64,000 nucleotides of DNA from Alteromonas sp. KUL106 (lineage in GTDB: Bacteria; Pseudomonadota; Gammaproteobacteria; Enterobacterales; Alteromonadaceae): NCBI RefSeq assembly GCF_009811415.1, contig NZ_BLIG01000039.1, positions 45,458-109,457 on the forward strand, given 5' to 3'. Position numbers and translations under genes: made by a program. A model generated the notes under the pieces. The model did not search any database. It was not told where the DNA came from and was given only the letters and a program-made list of their open reading frames with translations. This document shows, piece after piece, positions 63,831 to 64,000 of the stretch. How positions within the stretch are numbered: position 1 is the stretch's first letter; every line of letters starts with the position of its first letter.

Positions 63831-63946
63831 AGTGTCTGTCCACAGTGGGCTCTACAGTGGGCACACAGAAGGTTTAATTTAAGTGTCTGTCCACTAAGTA
63901 TTCATTACGTATTAACTGAACATGTAAACGAAGGGAGTGTCTGTCC
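63831..63946 (-). repeat. Three GGACAGACACT copies upstream of the M14 peptidase gene
   Basis: Exact minus-strand copies at 63831, 63882 and 63936, all in the extended form GTGGACAGACACT, at spacings of 51 and 54 bp. They point in the same direction as the peptidase gene, about 220-335 bp upstream. Confidence 0.9.
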
Positions 63947-63968
63947 ACATGGTTTTAAGCCAGAAACA

Positions 63969-63996
63969 AAAAAACCAGCCAAATGGCTGGTTTTTT
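63969..63996. terminator. Bidirectional terminator at the window end
   Basis: AAAACCAGCC / GGCTGGTTTT stem with AAAT loop, A-run before and T-run after. It probably ends a gene lying beyond the right edge. Confidence 0.85.
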
Positions 63997-64000
63997 GATA

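Noticed and set aside
6224..63946. DNA uptake signal or Chi-like site as the sole explanation of GGACAGACACT
   Set aside because: Chi-type sites should follow replication direction, but the word flips with adjacent genes; uptake words would not need to be sense-oriented in genes. Neither is excluded, but the orientation pattern argues against them as full explanations.
1..64000. tRNA, rRNA, integron or prophage genes
   Set aside because: None recognised on either strand by inspection; a covariance-model search would be needed to exclude small RNAs.

Overview
The window looks like chromosomal DNA of a marine gammaproteobacterium close to Alteromonas. The gene families support this (grpE-dnaK-dnaJ, nadK/recN/bamE, rnm-yciO-scpAB-rluB beside a full trp operon, folX-yfcH, tesA/ybbAP, long TonB receptors, SSS-type hybrid kinases), as does the moderate GC content. 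The genus is inferred from gene content; no 16S or tRNA gene was recognised. There is no phage, integron or CRISPR.

Layout: 0-6 kb holds the end of a cytochrome b561, prpE, a GGDEF/EAL protein and a cytochrome c'. 6.5-10.6 kb holds dnaJ, dnaK and grpE on the minus strand, with sigma32-type promoters in front of grpE and dnaK. 11-16.1 kb holds a transporter-sensor hybrid kinase, a retropepsin-like protein and a LuxR-type regulator, resembling CrbS/CrbR acetate sensing. 16.3-25 kb holds a TonB receptor, a GntP-type permease, a MetX-fold hydrolase, a PHB depolymerase, a 3-hydroxybutyrate dehydrogenase and an iron alcohol dehydrogenase, which reads as uptake and breakdown of poly- or oligo-3-hydroxybutyrate. 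25.3-36 kb holds cti, nadK, dps, recN (two LexA-like boxes), bamE, tpm, a DUF445 protein, a beta-helix lipoprotein, maa and dkgB. 37.2-48.7 kb holds rluB-scpB-scpA-yciO-rnm and, divergently, trpL-trpE-trpG-trpD-trpCF-trpB-trpA-yciI with a clear attenuator. 49-64 kb is looser: a flavin-fold stress protein, a PepSY/two-component operon, an AI-2E permease, folX-yfcH, ybbP-ybbA/tesA, an IS200/RAYT-like transposase, dusC, two small genes and an M14 peptidase.

The most striking signal is an 11-bp word, GGACAGACACT, present exactly 29 times on the two strands (chance expectation about 0.03), with about 13 more one-mismatch copies. It fills most long intergenic gaps, sometimes as tandem or inverted arrays and sometimes preceded by TACAG units at 10-bp steps. 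It also lies inside nine genes, where all ten copies are on the coding strand, read in three different frames. TrpE carries two copies 36 bp apart inside an apparently expanded linker. A RAYT-like HUH transposase lies next to an inverted pair of the same word. This may be a REP-like mobile or regulatory repeat system that tolerates, or targets, coding sequence in the sense orientation. The link to the transposase is inference.
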